53,221 nt of DNA from Prevotella sp. UBA2746 (GCA_002353555.1 DEJO01000020.1:22515-75735), one strand, 5' to 3'. Shown: positions 17,811 through 26,841, counted from the first letter of the stretch. Translations and numbers: made by a program. Notes: generated from the sequence alone by a model not told the origin.

Positions 17811-19388
17811 CTACTCTGTGACGCGTTCCAGCCAACGGACCATGGCAAGCATGATGGCGGCGGAGATGACGCAGACGAGGAGGAAGACTGTCCAGCACAC
17901 CCACAGGGGGTACTTGTTGTAGATGAGGGGACCGACCCACAGCAGCAGGTTGCCCACGGCGGTGGCACCGAGCCACAGACCCTGGCAGAGTCCCTGCAGG
18001 TGGCGCGGGGCTACCTTGGAGACGAAGGAGAGTCCGAGGGGCGAGATGAAGAGCTCGGCAACGGTAAGGAAGAAGTAGGTGACGACGAGCACCCACGGTC
18101 CTGCCTTCTGTCCGGAGCGCACGCCTTCGGGCAAGGCGGTGAACGTCTCTGCCGAGGGATAGCCTTGCAGCGTTGAGTAGACGGCAAGGAAGAGGTAGGC
18201 AAGGGCAGCGATGAGCATGCCGATGGCTATCTTACGGGGCGTGGAGACGGGTCTGCCGTGACGGGTGAGCCAGCTGAAGACGAACATGATGACGGGCGTG
18301 AGCACGATGACGAAGAAGGGGTTGGCGGCCTGCCATATCTCCGGCGCTATGGCATCGGTCTGGACAAAGTCGCGTGCGAAGAACGACAGCGACTGTCCGT
18401 TCTGATGGAACGAGAACCAGAAGAAGACGGCGATGCCGAGCACGGCGAAGAGGGCATACATGCGCTGGCGTATCTCGGAAGCCATGGCATGGCGCTCTTC
18501 CTCCCGCTCTCTCGTTTCCTCTTCCTCCCTTTCTCTCGTTTCCTTCTCGTTTCCGGGCGTGGGGAAGCGGCGACGGGAGGCTATGAAGACGAGCAGCGAG
18601 AGCAGCATCACGGCGACAGAGGCGATGAAGGAGTAGTGGATGCCCGTGTTGAAGATGTCGAGATAGTGGGTGCAGAACGCCGACAGGTCGCCGACGTTGC
18701 CACCGACGGCTGCGGTGAGCTCACGAAGGTTCTGCATGTCGCCTTCAGGCATTGCCGTGCCCTGGGCGATATACTCATGGCAGAGCTTCGGCAGGTCGGC
18801 ATTGTAGGCAAGGTTGTGTGCCTTCAGCCACCAGCTGCGCAGCAGGGGAGCTATGAAGGGTGCTGCCAGGGCCCCGATGTTGATGAAGACGTAGAAGATC
18901 TGGAAGCCGGCATCGCGCTGCCCTTGTGCCCAGCGGAGCCGCTCCTCGCCCTGGCGTGCCGCCTCTGCCTCGAAGTCGTCGTACATCTGTCCGACGATGG
19001 CTTGCAGGTTGCCCTTGAAGAGTCCGTTGCCGCAGGCGATGAGCGCCAGGGCAAAGATGGTGAGCGAGAGCAGCCACGTACGGTTGTCGGGAGTGGCAAG
19101 GATAGGTATGGCAAGCAGGGCATAGCCTGCCGCCATGATGACGAGTCCGCTGGCGATGGTGGCTTTGTAGTTCTGCGTCTTGTCGGCAATGTAGCCTCCG
19201 GCAAGGCTCAGCACGTAGATGGCTGCAAGGAAGATAGAGGCGATGAGTCCGCTCTGCTGGTCGGTGAGACCGAACTTTGAGCAGAGGAAGAGGACGAGCA
19301 CGGCGTTCATGATGTAGTAGCCGAAGCGCTCGCCCATGTTACTGATGGCTGCCTGGAACAGCCCTTTGGGATGGTTGTTGAAAAACAT
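17811..19388 (-). CDS. POT/PTR2 family proton-dependent peptide transporter
   Basis: A 525-residue inner-membrane MFS protein with about 14 membrane segments. The start NNHPKGLFQAAISNMGERFGYYIMNAVLVLFL contains the POT ExxERFxYY proton-coupling motif, and GGYIADKTQ and the long NPFFVIVLTPV segment are typical. It should import di- or tripeptides with protons. A cytosolic loop after the seventh or so helix carries a Glu/Arg repeat (ETREREEE twice), encoded by a short DNA duplication. The downstream neighbour is the VanX-like dipeptidase, which suggests joint use of wall-derived dipeptides. Confidence 0.92.
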   Translation of the reverse strand: MFFNNHPKGLFQAAISNMGERFGYYIMNAVLVLFLCSKFGLTDQQSGLIASIFLAAIYVLSLAGGYIADKTQNYKATIASGLVIMAAGYALLAIPILATPDNRTWLLSLTIFALALIACGNGLFKGNLQAIVGQMYDDFEAEAARQGEERLRWAQGQRDAGFQIFYVFINIGALAAPFIAPLLRSWWLKAHNLAYNADLPKLCHEYIAQGTAMPEGDMQNLRELTAAVGGNVGDLSAFCTHYLDIFNTGIHYSFIASVAVMLLSLLVFIASRRRFPTPGNEKETREREEEETREREEERHAMASEIRQRMYALFAVLGIAVFFWFSFHQNGQSLSFFARDFVQTDAIAPEIWQAANPFFVIVLTPVIMFVFSWLTRHGRPVSTPRKIAIGMLIAALAYLFLAVYSTLQGYPSAETFTALPEGVRSGQKAGPWVLVVTYFFLTVAELFISPLGLSFVSKVAPRHLQGLCQGLWLGATAVGNLLLWVGPLIYNKYPLWVCWTVFLLVCVISAAIMLAMVRWLERVTE

Positions 19389-19418
19389 GGTACTATACTA
19401 TTTTTAATTCATAATTCA

Positions 19419-19447
19419 CACCCCCTTTAGGGGGCTTGGGGGCTTTA
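19419..19447 (-). repeat. G/C-rich stop-codon repeat, copy 2
   Basis: Identical over 29 bp to 15479-15507, with the TAA stop of the PorT-like gene at the same internal offset. Confidence 0.85.
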
Positions 19448-20173
19448 CAAATCGTGCAGGTAGGTGGCCTTGACGACGATGTTGCCGAAGTTGGACTTGC
19501 CAAAGAAGTCGCGCTTGGAAGAGCCGTAGATGTTGCCAAGACCGTAGTAGTAGCGACCTTCGAGGAGGAAGTGACCCCAGCGGGGATGGCTCCACTCCAC
19601 GCCAACACCGCCGGCTATACCGTAGTCGAACTTGCGCTCTACTGGCATGGACTCCTGGGCGACGATGGTGTTGCTGCGTCCCGTCGTGGCATCAAGGTTG
19701 GGGGTGTCGTAGTTCTTCGAGGTAGACTCGTTCAGCAGGAATCCTATCTGCGGACCTGCCTGCACGAAGAAGTTGAAGCCGCGCTGCTCACGTCCCCATG
19801 CGAGGTGGGCGAAGATGGGAATCTGGACGTAGCCCAACGTGCGGCTGTACTTCTCGGCGAGTCCATTTTCGTTGATGACATCAGCATTCTTAGCCGTCTT
19901 GATGTTTTGCTTCCAGCCTATAGAGGCATAGTTCACCTCGGCATAGACGGAGCAGATGGTGTTGAAATACTTCTCGCAGACGTAGCGCACCGAGAGACCA
20001 CCCGTCATGCCGCCGTGCATGCCCTGCTTCACCGTGGGGTCGAAGCCGACGTTGGAGAGCACGTAGCCGGCATTGGCTCCTATGGACAGCACGCTGCGGT
20101 GCTCTCCCACCTGTGCCCTCGCGGTGGCAAAGCACAGGCAGCAAAGGACAGACAATAGTTTATATTTCACCAT
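19445..20173 (-). CDS. Outer-membrane beta-barrel protein, PorT-like
   Basis: A 242-residue exported protein. The signal peptide MVKYKLLSVLCCLCFATARA is followed by glycine-rich amphipathic strands (SIGANAGYVLSNVGFDP; LGYVQIPIFAHLAWG; FFVQAGPQIGFLLNES; YGIAGGVGVEW) and an aromatic end (VVKATYLHDL), the pattern of the porin/PorT outer-membrane family. PorT proper is a T9SS component, but this broad family has many paralogues, so no gene symbol is given. The stop codon lies in the G/C-rich repeat. No own promoter is visible; it may be read with the LysM gene. Confidence 0.75.
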   Translation of the reverse strand: MVKYKLLSVLCCLCFATARAQVGEHRSVLSIGANAGYVLSNVGFDPTVKQGMHGGMTGGLSVRYVCEKYFNTICSVYAEVNYASIGWKQNIKTAKNADVINENGLAEKYSRTLGYVQIPIFAHLAWGREQRGFNFFVQAGPQIGFLLNESTSKNYDTPNLDATTGRSNTIVAQESMPVERKFDYGIAGGVGVEWSHPRWGHFLLEGRYYYGLGNIYGSSKRDFFGKSNFGNIVVKATYLHDL

Positions 20174-20206
20174 TTCACGGTTTTCAATTTTTCTATTTTT
20201 CAATTT

Positions 20207-20268
20207 CCCCCCCCTTTAGGGGGCTTGGGGGGCTTTCAACACCCCCCCTTAGGGGGCTTGGGGGCTAA
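20207..20268 (-). repeat. G/C-rich stop-codon repeat, two tandem copies
   Basis: Two head-to-tail variants of the repeat found at 15479 and 19419. The copy nearer the LysM gene ends CTAA instead of CTTTA, so the gene's stop is TAG, again placed inside the repeat edge. Both can form CCCCC/GGGGG hairpins. Confidence 0.8.
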
Positions 20269-21692
20269 TATGTTACTGCCTCCATAGTCTGATTGGGCAG
20301 GAAATGGACCAGTTGGAAGTTGGAGTTCTTGTAACCGCCCTGCCCCACGCGGCTGAAGTTGAGCCGCGTCTGCAACGGCTTGTAGCCCGCTTGGGCCGCC
20401 GTGCCCACAAACTGGCTGCCATAGAGCCTGATGCCACGGATGAAGAACATCGTGTGGTCGTAGCCCGTAAGGGCAAACCGCGGCAGCGCATCGGCCTTCA
20501 TGGGCTCACCGTAGGTGTCCTTGTACAGCTTCTCAAATGCTTCGGTGCGGTCGGCAACGGCATTATAATAATAGGTGGTGGGGATGTAGACGCCGTACTT
20601 GAAGAACTGAGCCAGATCGTGGCGCTGGTACATGAACCACTCGTTGTAACCGTACATGGAGATGGCGAGACCGGGATGGGTCTGACCGAGCGAGTCGAGC
20701 TTGGCAAACACCTGATTGAGTTTCGGCGACTTGGCGGTGTTCAGCACGATGACGTTGGGTTGTTTCGACGAGAAGGCCTTGGCGAAGTCGACCTGCGGCG
20801 TGTTCACGTTGGTGAGGTTATACTTGCGCTTCACGACGTCAAGACGCTTGCGCAGCTCGGCGGTGAAAGCTCCCTTGTCCGACGTGTCGTCATTGCAATT
20901 GATGAATATGGGGTGATGGTTGGGAAATCGCTCCATGAAGGCTGCAATAGCCTTTCCGTTGAGTTCCTCAGGCGACTGGTAGACCTGGAAAATCTGCGGG
21001 TTCTCTGCAACATCATTTCCCGTTATCGAGAAGGGAATGACCATGCGGATATCGTTGCTGCGGCAGAAGTCGCCCAAGGGCTTTACCATATTAGAATAGA
21101 GCGGTCCGAAGACGATGTCAAGGTTGGACACGCCGTCCTTCAGCAACGTTGTGCGTATGTCGGCATCAATGGGTACGTTCCATGCACTCACTTCCGTCTT
21201 GACGCCTTCCTGACTCAACTGGTTGACAGCCAAAAGCATGCCACGATAGTATTCAATCATTCGTGTACCGTCGCCATTCTCGTTGTGAAGGGGCAGCATC
21301 ACACCTATGCGGATGATGCCGTCATGGGGTTTCTTCGCCTGAACGGTCTGACTTGTCTGAAGAGTCTGACTCGTCTGACCAGTCTGACTTGTCTGGTTAG
21401 TCTGACTTGTCTGGTTAGTCTGATTTGTCTGCCCCACCTTCACATCGTCGCCTTTGGAGAAAGGCACAAACACCCAGTCACCCTTCTTCAGTTCGTATCC
21501 GGGCTTCTTCATTTCGGGGTTGGCATTGATCAGTTCCTGTATGCTGATACCATACTCTTTGGCTATTCCGAAAATGGTCTCACTCTTCTTAACTTTGTGA
21601 ATATCACGCCATTTGGTGGTCTGAGCTTCCACTTGCAAAGCAAACAGCAAGGCGAGCAGAATGAAGGTGTAGTGTAAGATTTGCTTTTTCAT
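20265..21692 (-). CDS. LysM plus periplasmic-binding-protein-like protein
   Basis: A 475-residue exported protein. A signal peptide (to about VEAQ) precedes one LysM domain (HKVKKSETIFGIAKEYGISIQ, residues about 32-80), then a Gln/Thr linker of QT-x units, then a type I periplasmic-binding fold (IRIGVMLPLHNENGDG; DIVFGPLYSNMVKPLGDFC; SMYGYNEWFM). The LysM should hold it on peptidoglycan; the second domain resembles branched-chain amino-acid receptors, ligand unknown. The linker is encoded by a 9-bp minisatellite also present in non-coding DNA near 38.0 kb. It has its own promoter in the divergent gap shared with the T9SS protein. Confidence 0.85.
   Translation of the reverse strand: MKKQILHYTFILLALLFALQVEAQTTKWRDIHKVKKSETIFGIAKEYGISIQELINANPEMKKPGYELKKGDWVFVPFSKGDDVKVGQTNQTNQTSQTNQTSQTGQTSQTLQTSQTVQAKKPHDGIIRIGVMLPLHNENGDGTRMIEYYRGMLLAVNQLSQEGVKTEVSAWNVPIDADIRTTLLKDGVSNLDIVFGPLYSNMVKPLGDFCRSNDIRMVIPFSITGNDVAENPQIFQVYQSPEELNGKAIAAFMERFPNHHPIFINCNDDTSDKGAFTAELRKRLDVVKRKYNLTNVNTPQVDFAKAFSSKQPNVIVLNTAKSPKLNQVFAKLDSLGQTHPGLAISMYGYNEWFMYQRHDLAQFFKYGVYIPTTYYYNAVADRTEAFEKLYKDTYGEPMKADALPRFALTGYDHTMFFIRGIRLYGSQFVGTAAQAGYKPLQTRLNFSRVGQGGYKNSNFQLVHFLPNQTMEAVTY
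21341..21431 (-). repeat. Coding 9-bp minisatellite (CAGACN-AGT type)
   Basis: About ten degenerate 9-bp units built on GTCTGACTT (plus strand) encode a QTSQTNQT-type linker in the LysM protein. The same unit occurs outside genes at 38014-38120. Confidence 0.85.
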
Positions 21693-21719
21693 CGTTGTTT
21701 ATTTAACTTTAATCTTTGT

Positions 21720-21751
21720 GCAAAAATACAAATTTTGTGTGGTTTAATCAA
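21720..21751 (-). promoter_or_regulatory. Promoter of the LysM gene
   Basis: Minus-strand -7 box TATTTTTGC (21720-21728) with a partial -33 (TTGA) 19 nt upstream, 27 nt from the ATG. The -7 is good and the -33 is weak. Confidence 0.65.
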
Positions 21752-21761
21752 CTTTATTGAG

Positions 21762-21770
21762 TAATTTTGC
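21762..21770 (+). promoter_or_regulatory. -7 box of the T9SS protein/uvrA unit
   Basis: TAATTTTGC lies 13 nt before the ATG at 21784, implying a very short leader. The -33 region reads TGTG at the right distance, a poor match. It overlaps the divergent LysM promoter. Confidence 0.55.
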
Positions 21771-21783
21771 ACAAATATCGCGT

Positions 21784-22536
21784 ATGAAAACAGTTTTTAA
21801 ACATATTATCACACTTACGACGGCACTCTTAGGGGCTGTCGCAAGCTATGCACAGATGCCCACCATAGCACCGACGGCTGTCTATACCGACAAAGACGGC
21901 AACGAAGTAATCATGAATCCGGGTGACCTCTACAGCGGATCGGCACCATTGGCGGTGAAGTTTACTGCTAACACAGAAAACGAAGAGGGCTGGACGGAGT
22001 ACTATGAATGGAGGTTCTTCACCGAGGGGAACATGGAAAATCCGTATCTCACCAGATATGAGAAGGATACCGAGTTCACCTTCGTCACCGGGGGAGCTCA
22101 GAAGATTGTATGCTATGCCACGTTCACTAAGGGTACGGAGAAGGTGGAATATACCGCCGACTACTGGACAACGTTAAGCGTGCCCTTCGGCATCAGTATC
22201 AGCGAGAGCATCCTGGAGATGCCCAACGCCTTCTCGCCAAAAAACGGCGACGATCGAAACAACACTTATAAGCCTAAGAAGGGCTACCAGTCGATAGTGG
22301 AATTTCATGCCTATATCTTTAACCGGTGGGGTACGAAGCTATACGAGTGGCATAACGTTGACGAGGAGGGATGGGACGGCACCTATAAAGGACGGGACAT
22401 GCCGGTTGGTGTATACTTCTGCCTGGTCAAAGCCAAGGGTGCCGACGGCAGGGAGTTCACCATCAAGCGCGATGTCAACTTGTTCCGTGGCTTTACACCC
22501 AGTACGACAACAGCCGACGGAGCCATTACTCAATAG
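21784..22536 (+). CDS. T9SS type B sorting-domain protein
   Basis: A 250-residue secreted protein. The start MKTVFKHIITLTTALLGAVASYA is a signal peptide. Residues about 40-140 look like a PKD/Ig-type domain (GSAPLAVKFTANTE; YEWRFFTEG). The last 90 residues (MPNAFSPKNGDDRNNTYKP; FHAYIFNRWGTKLYEWHN; WDGTYKGRDMPVGVYFC) are the gliding-motility-associated type B C-terminal domain, which sends cargo through the type IX system. It is much smaller than usual type B cargo. The ATG at 21784 is chosen because upstream codons overlap the promoter. uvrA follows after 9 nt. Confidence 0.88.
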   Translation: MKTVFKHIITLTTALLGAVASYAQMPTIAPTAVYTDKDGNEVIMNPGDLYSGSAPLAVKFTANTENEEGWTEYYEWRFFTEGNMENPYLTRYEKDTEFTFVTGGAQKIVCYATFTKGTEKVEYTADYWTTLSVPFGISISESILEMPNAFSPKNGDDRNNTYKPKKGYQSIVEFHAYIFNRWGTKLYEWHNVDEEGWDGTYKGRDMPVGVYFCLVKAKGADGREFTIKRDVNLFRGFTPSTTTADGAITQ

Positions 22537-22545
22537 TTATCCCTT

Positions 22546-25389
22546 ATGCAAAGAGAAGATCAGAAAATCAACGTGTGGGGCGCACGCGTTCATAACCTGA
22601 AAAACATAGATGTAGAAATACCACGCAACTCGCTGACCGTCATCACAGGCCTGTCGGGATCGGGGAAGTCATCACTGGCGTTCGACACCATTTTTGCCGA
22701 AGGACAGCGACGATACGTTGAGACTTTCTCTGCCTACGCACGCAACTTTCTGGGCAACATGCAGCGTCCTGACGTTGACAAGATTACGGGACTCTCGCCC
22801 GTCATCAGCATCGAACAGAAGACTACCAACAAGAACCCACGCTCTACAGTAGGTACCACCACAGAAATCTACGACTACCTGCGTGTGCTCTATGCACGTG
22901 CGGCAACGGCTTACAGCTACATGACGGGCGAGAAGATGGTGAAATACACCGAGGAGCGGGTGGTCAGGATGATTCTCGAAGAATATCAAGGCAAGCGCAT
23001 ACTGATACTGGCTCCACTCATTCGCAACAGAAAAGGACATTACCGCGAACTCTTCGAGAGCATGCGCAAGAAAGGTTACCTGAACATTCGCATTGACGGA
23101 GTGATGCAAGAGATTGTTCGTGGCATGAAGGTAGACCGGTACAAGAACCACAACATCGAAGTGGTTGTCGACAAGCTTGCCATCAAAGACGATAGCGACA
23201 CCACCGAAGAGCGGCTTCGAAAGAGTGTGGCGACGGCTATGAAACAGGGCGAAGGACTTGTCATGATTCTCGATGTCACCGACAAGGCGGCTGACGGTGC
23301 AAAGACTGGAAATGGTAAATTCTTCTCGAAACGGCTCATGTGTCCCACGTCGGGCATCTCTTATAAAGATCCGGCGCCGAACATCTTCTCGTTCAACTCG
23401 CCGGAAGGTGCGTGTCCGAGGTGCAAGGGTCTGGGATACATCAACGAGATAGACCTGAAAAAGGTCATCCCCAACGACAAGCTGAGCATTCATGAAGGGG
23501 CTATCGTACCGTTGGGAAAGTATAAGAACCAGATGATTTTCTGGCAGATAGAAGCCATTCTCGAAAAATATGAATGCAACTTGAAAACTCCTGTCAAGGA
23601 CGTTCCTCAGGAAGCACTCGACGAGATTCTTTATGGTGCCATCGAAAACGTGCGCATATCAAAAGACCTCGTACATACCTCAAGTGACTACTTCGTCAAC
23701 TTCGACGGTGTCATCAAGTACTTGCGAAACGTGATGGACAACGACGACTCTTCGGCAGGACAGAAATGGGCTGACCAGTTCCTTGCCGAGTGTACGTGTC
23801 CCGAATGTAAAGGGCAGCGGCTCAACCGCGAAGCGCTATCCTACCGCATCTGGGACAAGAACATCGCTGAACTTGCCAACATGGACATCTCAGAACTGAA
23901 AGAATGGTTGCAAGACGTGGAAAACCACATGGAGAGCAAGCAGCGACAGATCGCAACGGAGATACTGAAAGAGATACGCAAGCGCATCAACTTCCTGTTG
24001 GAGGTGGGGCTCGACTACCTGTCACTCAACCGCCAGTCGGCAAGCCTTTCGGGTGGAGAAAGCCAGCGCATCCGGCTGGCTACACAAATCGGTTCACAAC
24101 TCGTCAACGTACTCTATATTCTCGACGAACCTTCAATAGGTCTCCATCAGCGCGACAACGAACGACTTATTCGCTCACTGAAGGAGCTTCGAGACCTCGG
24201 AAACACCGTTATCGTCGTTGAACACGACAAGGACATGATGCTGGCTGCCGACTACATCATCGACATTGGTCCCAAGGCAGGAAGGAAAGGCGGAGAGGTG
24301 GTCTTCCAAGGCACACCGGAGGAGATGATGAAACAGCACACGATGACGGCGGACTACCTGAACGGTACGCTACAGATAGAGGTCCCTGCACAACGGCGAA
24401 AGGGCAACGGCAAGAGCATCGTCATCAAGGGGGCTTCGGGCAACAATCTGAAGCATGTTGACGTAGCATTTCCACTCGGCAAGCTCATCGTAGTAACCGG
24501 TGTTTCAGGCTCAGGCAAGTCGACACTCATTAACGAAACATTGCAACCCATACTCAGCCAGCACTTCTACCGTTCGCTGAAACGACCGATGCCATACGAG
24601 AGTGTCGAGGGCATAGACCATATAGATAAGGTGGTGAACGTAGACCAGAGCCCTATCGGTAGGACTCCACGATCGAATCCAGCCACCTACACCGGAGTGT
24701 TCTCAGACATTCGTTCCTTGTTCGTCAACCTCCCCGAAGCAAAAATCCGAGGATATAAGCCGGGCAGGTTCTCGTTCAACGTGAAGGGTGGACGATGTGA
24801 GACGTGTGGCGGCAACGGCTACAAGACAATAGAGATGAATTTCCTACCCGATGTGATGGTACCTTGTGAAACGTGTCATGGCAAACGCTATAATCGTGAG
24901 ACGCTGGAGGTGCGCTACAAAGGCAAGTCTATTGCCGACGTCCTCGACATGACCATCAATCAGGCGGTGGAATTCTTCGAAGCCGTGCCGAACATCCTAC
25001 AGAAAATCAAGACGATACAAGACGTAGGATTGGGTTATATCAAACTGGGGCAGCCCTCCACCACCCTCTCCGGCGGTGAAAGCCAACGTGTAAAACTTGC
25101 TACCGAGCTGTCGAAACGAGACACTGGCAAGACGCTTTACATCCTCGACGAGCCGACAACAGGACTCCACTTCGAAGACATTCGCATCCTCATGGACGTG
25201 TTACAGAAGCTGGTAGACCGCGGCAACACCGTCCTGATCATCGAGCACAACCTTGACGTCATCAAACTGGCTGATTACATCATCGACATGGGACCGGAAG
25301 GTGGACGCAAGGGCGGCGAAGTTCTCAGCACGGGGACACCCGAAGAGGTAGCCAAAAGCAAACTCGGCTTTACTCCTGCATATCTTTAA
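22546..25389 (+). CDS. uvrA: Excinuclease ABC subunit A
   Basis: A 947-residue UvrA, the damage-recognition ATPase of nucleotide excision repair. Two ABC modules are complete: Walker A GLSGSGKSSL and GVSGSGKSTL, signatures LSGGESQRIRLA and LSGGESQRVKLA, Walker B VLYILDEPSIGLH and TLYILDEPTTGLH. The C-terminal zinc finger is intact (CETCGGNG and CETCHGKR). The first one reads CPTSG and CPRCKG, so one of four zinc cysteines is replaced by serine, as I recall in other Bacteroidetes UvrA. It is probably read from the same promoter as the T9SS protein 9 nt upstream. Confidence 0.97.
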   Translation: MQREDQKINVWGARVHNLKNIDVEIPRNSLTVITGLSGSGKSSLAFDTIFAEGQRRYVETFSAYARNFLGNMQRPDVDKITGLSPVISIEQKTTNKNPRSTVGTTTEIYDYLRVLYARAATAYSYMTGEKMVKYTEERVVRMILEEYQGKRILILAPLIRNRKGHYRELFESMRKKGYLNIRIDGVMQEIVRGMKVDRYKNHNIEVVVDKLAIKDDSDTTEERLRKSVATAMKQGEGLVMILDVTDKAADGAKTGNGKFFSKRLMCPTSGISYKDPAPNIFSFNSPEGACPRCKGLGYINEIDLKKVIPNDKLSIHEGAIVPLGKYKNQMIFWQIEAILEKYECNLKTPVKDVPQEALDEILYGAIENVRISKDLVHTSSDYFVNFDGVIKYLRNVMDNDDSSAGQKWADQFLAECTCPECKGQRLNREALSYRIWDKNIAELANMDISELKEWLQDVENHMESKQRQIATEILKEIRKRINFLLEVGLDYLSLNRQSASLSGGESQRIRLATQIGSQLVNVLYILDEPSIGLHQRDNERLIRSLKELRDLGNTVIVVEHDKDMMLAADYIIDIGPKAGRKGGEVVFQGTPEEMMKQHTMTADYLNGTLQIEVPAQRRKGNGKSIVIKGASGNNLKHVDVAFPLGKLIVVTGVSGSGKSTLINETLQPILSQHFYRSLKRPMPYESVEGIDHIDKVVNVDQSPIGRTPRSNPATYTGVFSDIRSLFVNLPEAKIRGYKPGRFSFNVKGGRCETCGGNGYKTIEMNFLPDVMVPCETCHGKRYNRETLEVRYKGKSIADVLDMTINQAVEFFEAVPNILQKIKTIQDVGLGYIKLGQPSTTLSGGESQRVKLATELSKRDTGKTLYILDEPTTGLHFEDIRILMDVLQKLVDRGNTVLIIEHNLDVIKLADYIIDMGPEGGRKGGEVLSTGTPEEVAKSKLGFTPAYL

Positions 25390-25443
25390 CCCCATCATTC
25401 ATCATTGCTGCAGACAACTGTATAACATTCATCAATCATATCA

Positions 25444-26454
25444 ATGAAAAATAAAAATATCATTCAATGGGGGCTGATGGTCACTCTGCTCTTTTTCAAT
25501 CAGGCATCTGCTTGGTGTATAACGCATAACGACAAGGGAGGAACGGAAGAACAGAAGGTGTTCATACCTGAGACACCCGATTACGGCGACCCGATGATGT
25601 GGGTGACTGTAGACGGTGACTCGACAGGTATGGGTGCCGACATCTTCTATGTGGTATCGACATGGGAGGTGGACTGGAAGACCAAGGACGGACGCATCTG
25701 CCACTATGCTGACACTTGGAATCTAAAACACCGCTCACACATGGCTGACGGGGAGATCATCAAGGTTGCGAAGTATATGGCTCCAGGCAACAGGTTCTAT
25801 GCACCTTATTACCGCCACGCTACGATAGAGGCTTTCATGACCAACAATGAGGACAGTATATATCAGCGCACACGGATGGCAATGGAAGATGTGTGCAGAG
25901 CCTTCGACCACTTCCAGGCGCATCGAGACCAGAAACGCCCACTCATCATAGCAGGCTTCAGCCAGGGCGGACTGGCGGTAGTGGAACTGCTCAAGCATAT
26001 CAGCGACGAGACCTATAGCCAACTGGCAGCAGCCTATGTCTTGGGTTACAAGGTAACGAATGCCGACATGAAAGCGTGTAACCACATCGTACCTGCCAAG
26101 GGAGAGACAGACACGGGTGTCACCATCTGCTACAATACGGTGAAGGACGTGAAGTATGTACATCACTTCACACGCTCCGACATCTGCATCAATCCCGTGA
26201 ACTGGCATACTGACGAGACACCCGCCATACTCCATGACACCATCACCGTCGCAGTCTCTCCTGAACATCATGTTCTTGTAGTCTCCAACTACAGTGGTTC
26301 TGAGTATCGTCCCTTCCGTGGCTTTATCAACGTGGGTGACATCCATAGCTGTGAACCGTGGCTCTACAGCCAGTGCCTGGCAAAGAACATCACCGTGCGT
26401 GCAAGGGAATGGAGGAAGATGAAAGATGAAAAATTAAAGATGAGAATTAAATGA
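25444..26454 (+). CDS. Exported DUF3089 alpha/beta hydrolase-like protein
   Basis: A 336-residue protein with a signal peptide ending near NQASA. It matches DUF3089: ADIFYVVSTWEVDW, then FYAPYYRHATIEAF, a nucleophile elbow GFSQGG with the likely catalytic serine, and NPVNWHTDETPA. The reaction is not known; an esterase or lipase-like activity is implied by the fold. The last 12 or so residues (MKDEKLKMRIK) come from A-rich degenerate repeat sequence of the kind that litters Bacteroidetes gene ends, so the natural tail may be shorter. It follows uvrA by 54 nt. Confidence 0.8.
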   Translation: MKNKNIIQWGLMVTLLFFNQASAWCITHNDKGGTEEQKVFIPETPDYGDPMMWVTVDGDSTGMGADIFYVVSTWEVDWKTKDGRICHYADTWNLKHRSHMADGEIIKVAKYMAPGNRFYAPYYRHATIEAFMTNNEDSIYQRTRMAMEDVCRAFDHFQAHRDQKRPLIIAGFSQGGLAVVELLKHISDETYSQLAAAYVLGYKVTNADMKACNHIVPAKGETDTGVTICYNTVKDVKYVHHFTRSDICINPVNWHTDETPAILHDTITVAVSPEHHVLVVSNYSGSEYRPFRGFINVGDIHSCEPWLYSQCLAKNITVRAREWRKMKDEKLKMRIK

Positions 26455-26527
26455 AAGAAGACGAAAGGAGAACTAACACCAGTCTGCACTAAAATCTCAC
26501 ATTCTGTTTCAAAAAGTCAATAGAATA

Positions 26528-26560
26528 TTTGGCACAACAAAAAAAATACATTACCTTTGC
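26528..26560 (+). promoter_or_regulatory. Promoter of the tRNA pair
   Basis: TTTG (26528-26531), 20-nt spacer, TACCTTTGC (26552-26560). The expected start is only a few bases before the mature tRNA-Thr 5' end. Confidence 0.85.
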
Positions 26561-26572
26561 AACCGCTTTTAA

Positions 26573-26648
<76 letters not shown>

Positions 26649-26668
26649 AGAGGGGCTATCCCCAAGAT

Positions 26669-26692
26669 GACGCTCCAACAGAGCGTCTTTTT
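26669..26692 (+). terminator. Intrinsic terminator after tRNA-Thr
   Basis: GACGCTC, loop CAACA, GAGCGTC, then TTTTT. It lies between the two tRNA genes, so tRNA-Gly is probably partly insulated from the upstream promoter. Confidence 0.8.
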
Positions 26693-26704
26693 GTTGGAAT
26701 AATC

Positions 26705-26723
26705 GCGGAATTGGATATTCCGC
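26705..26723 (+). other. Acceptor-stem-only mimic of tRNA-Gly
   Basis: GCGGAAT, TGGAT, ATTCCGC: a 19-nt stem-loop whose two arms are exactly the 5' and 3' acceptor strands of the tRNA-Gly that starts 66 nt downstream. It may be a collapsed tRNA copy left by deletion or recombination. Confidence 0.6.
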
Positions 26724-26770
26724 TGCCGCTCGGTCATCCGAAAGCAAGCTTTCATGACGCTCACTTCATC

Positions 26771-26841
26771 GCGGAATTAGCACATCGGTAGTGCATCGGC
26801 TTCCCAAGCCGAGGAGGCGGGTTCGACTCCCGTATTCCGCT
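26771..26841 (+). tRNA. tRNA-Gly (anticodon CCC)
   Basis: A 71-nt cloverleaf: acceptor GCGGAAT/ATTCCGC, D arm GCAC..GTGC, anticodon stem TCGGC/GCCGA with loop TTCCCAA, T arm GCGGG/CCCGT closing on a G-T pair, discriminator T. CCA is not encoded, unlike the tRNA-Thr. Anticodon CCC reads GGG. Confidence 0.95.

Noticed and set aside
20304..21677. 457-residue plus-strand frame
   Set aside because: A long mirror of the LysM gene caused by codon bias; the minus-strand protein has a signal peptide and recognisable domains.
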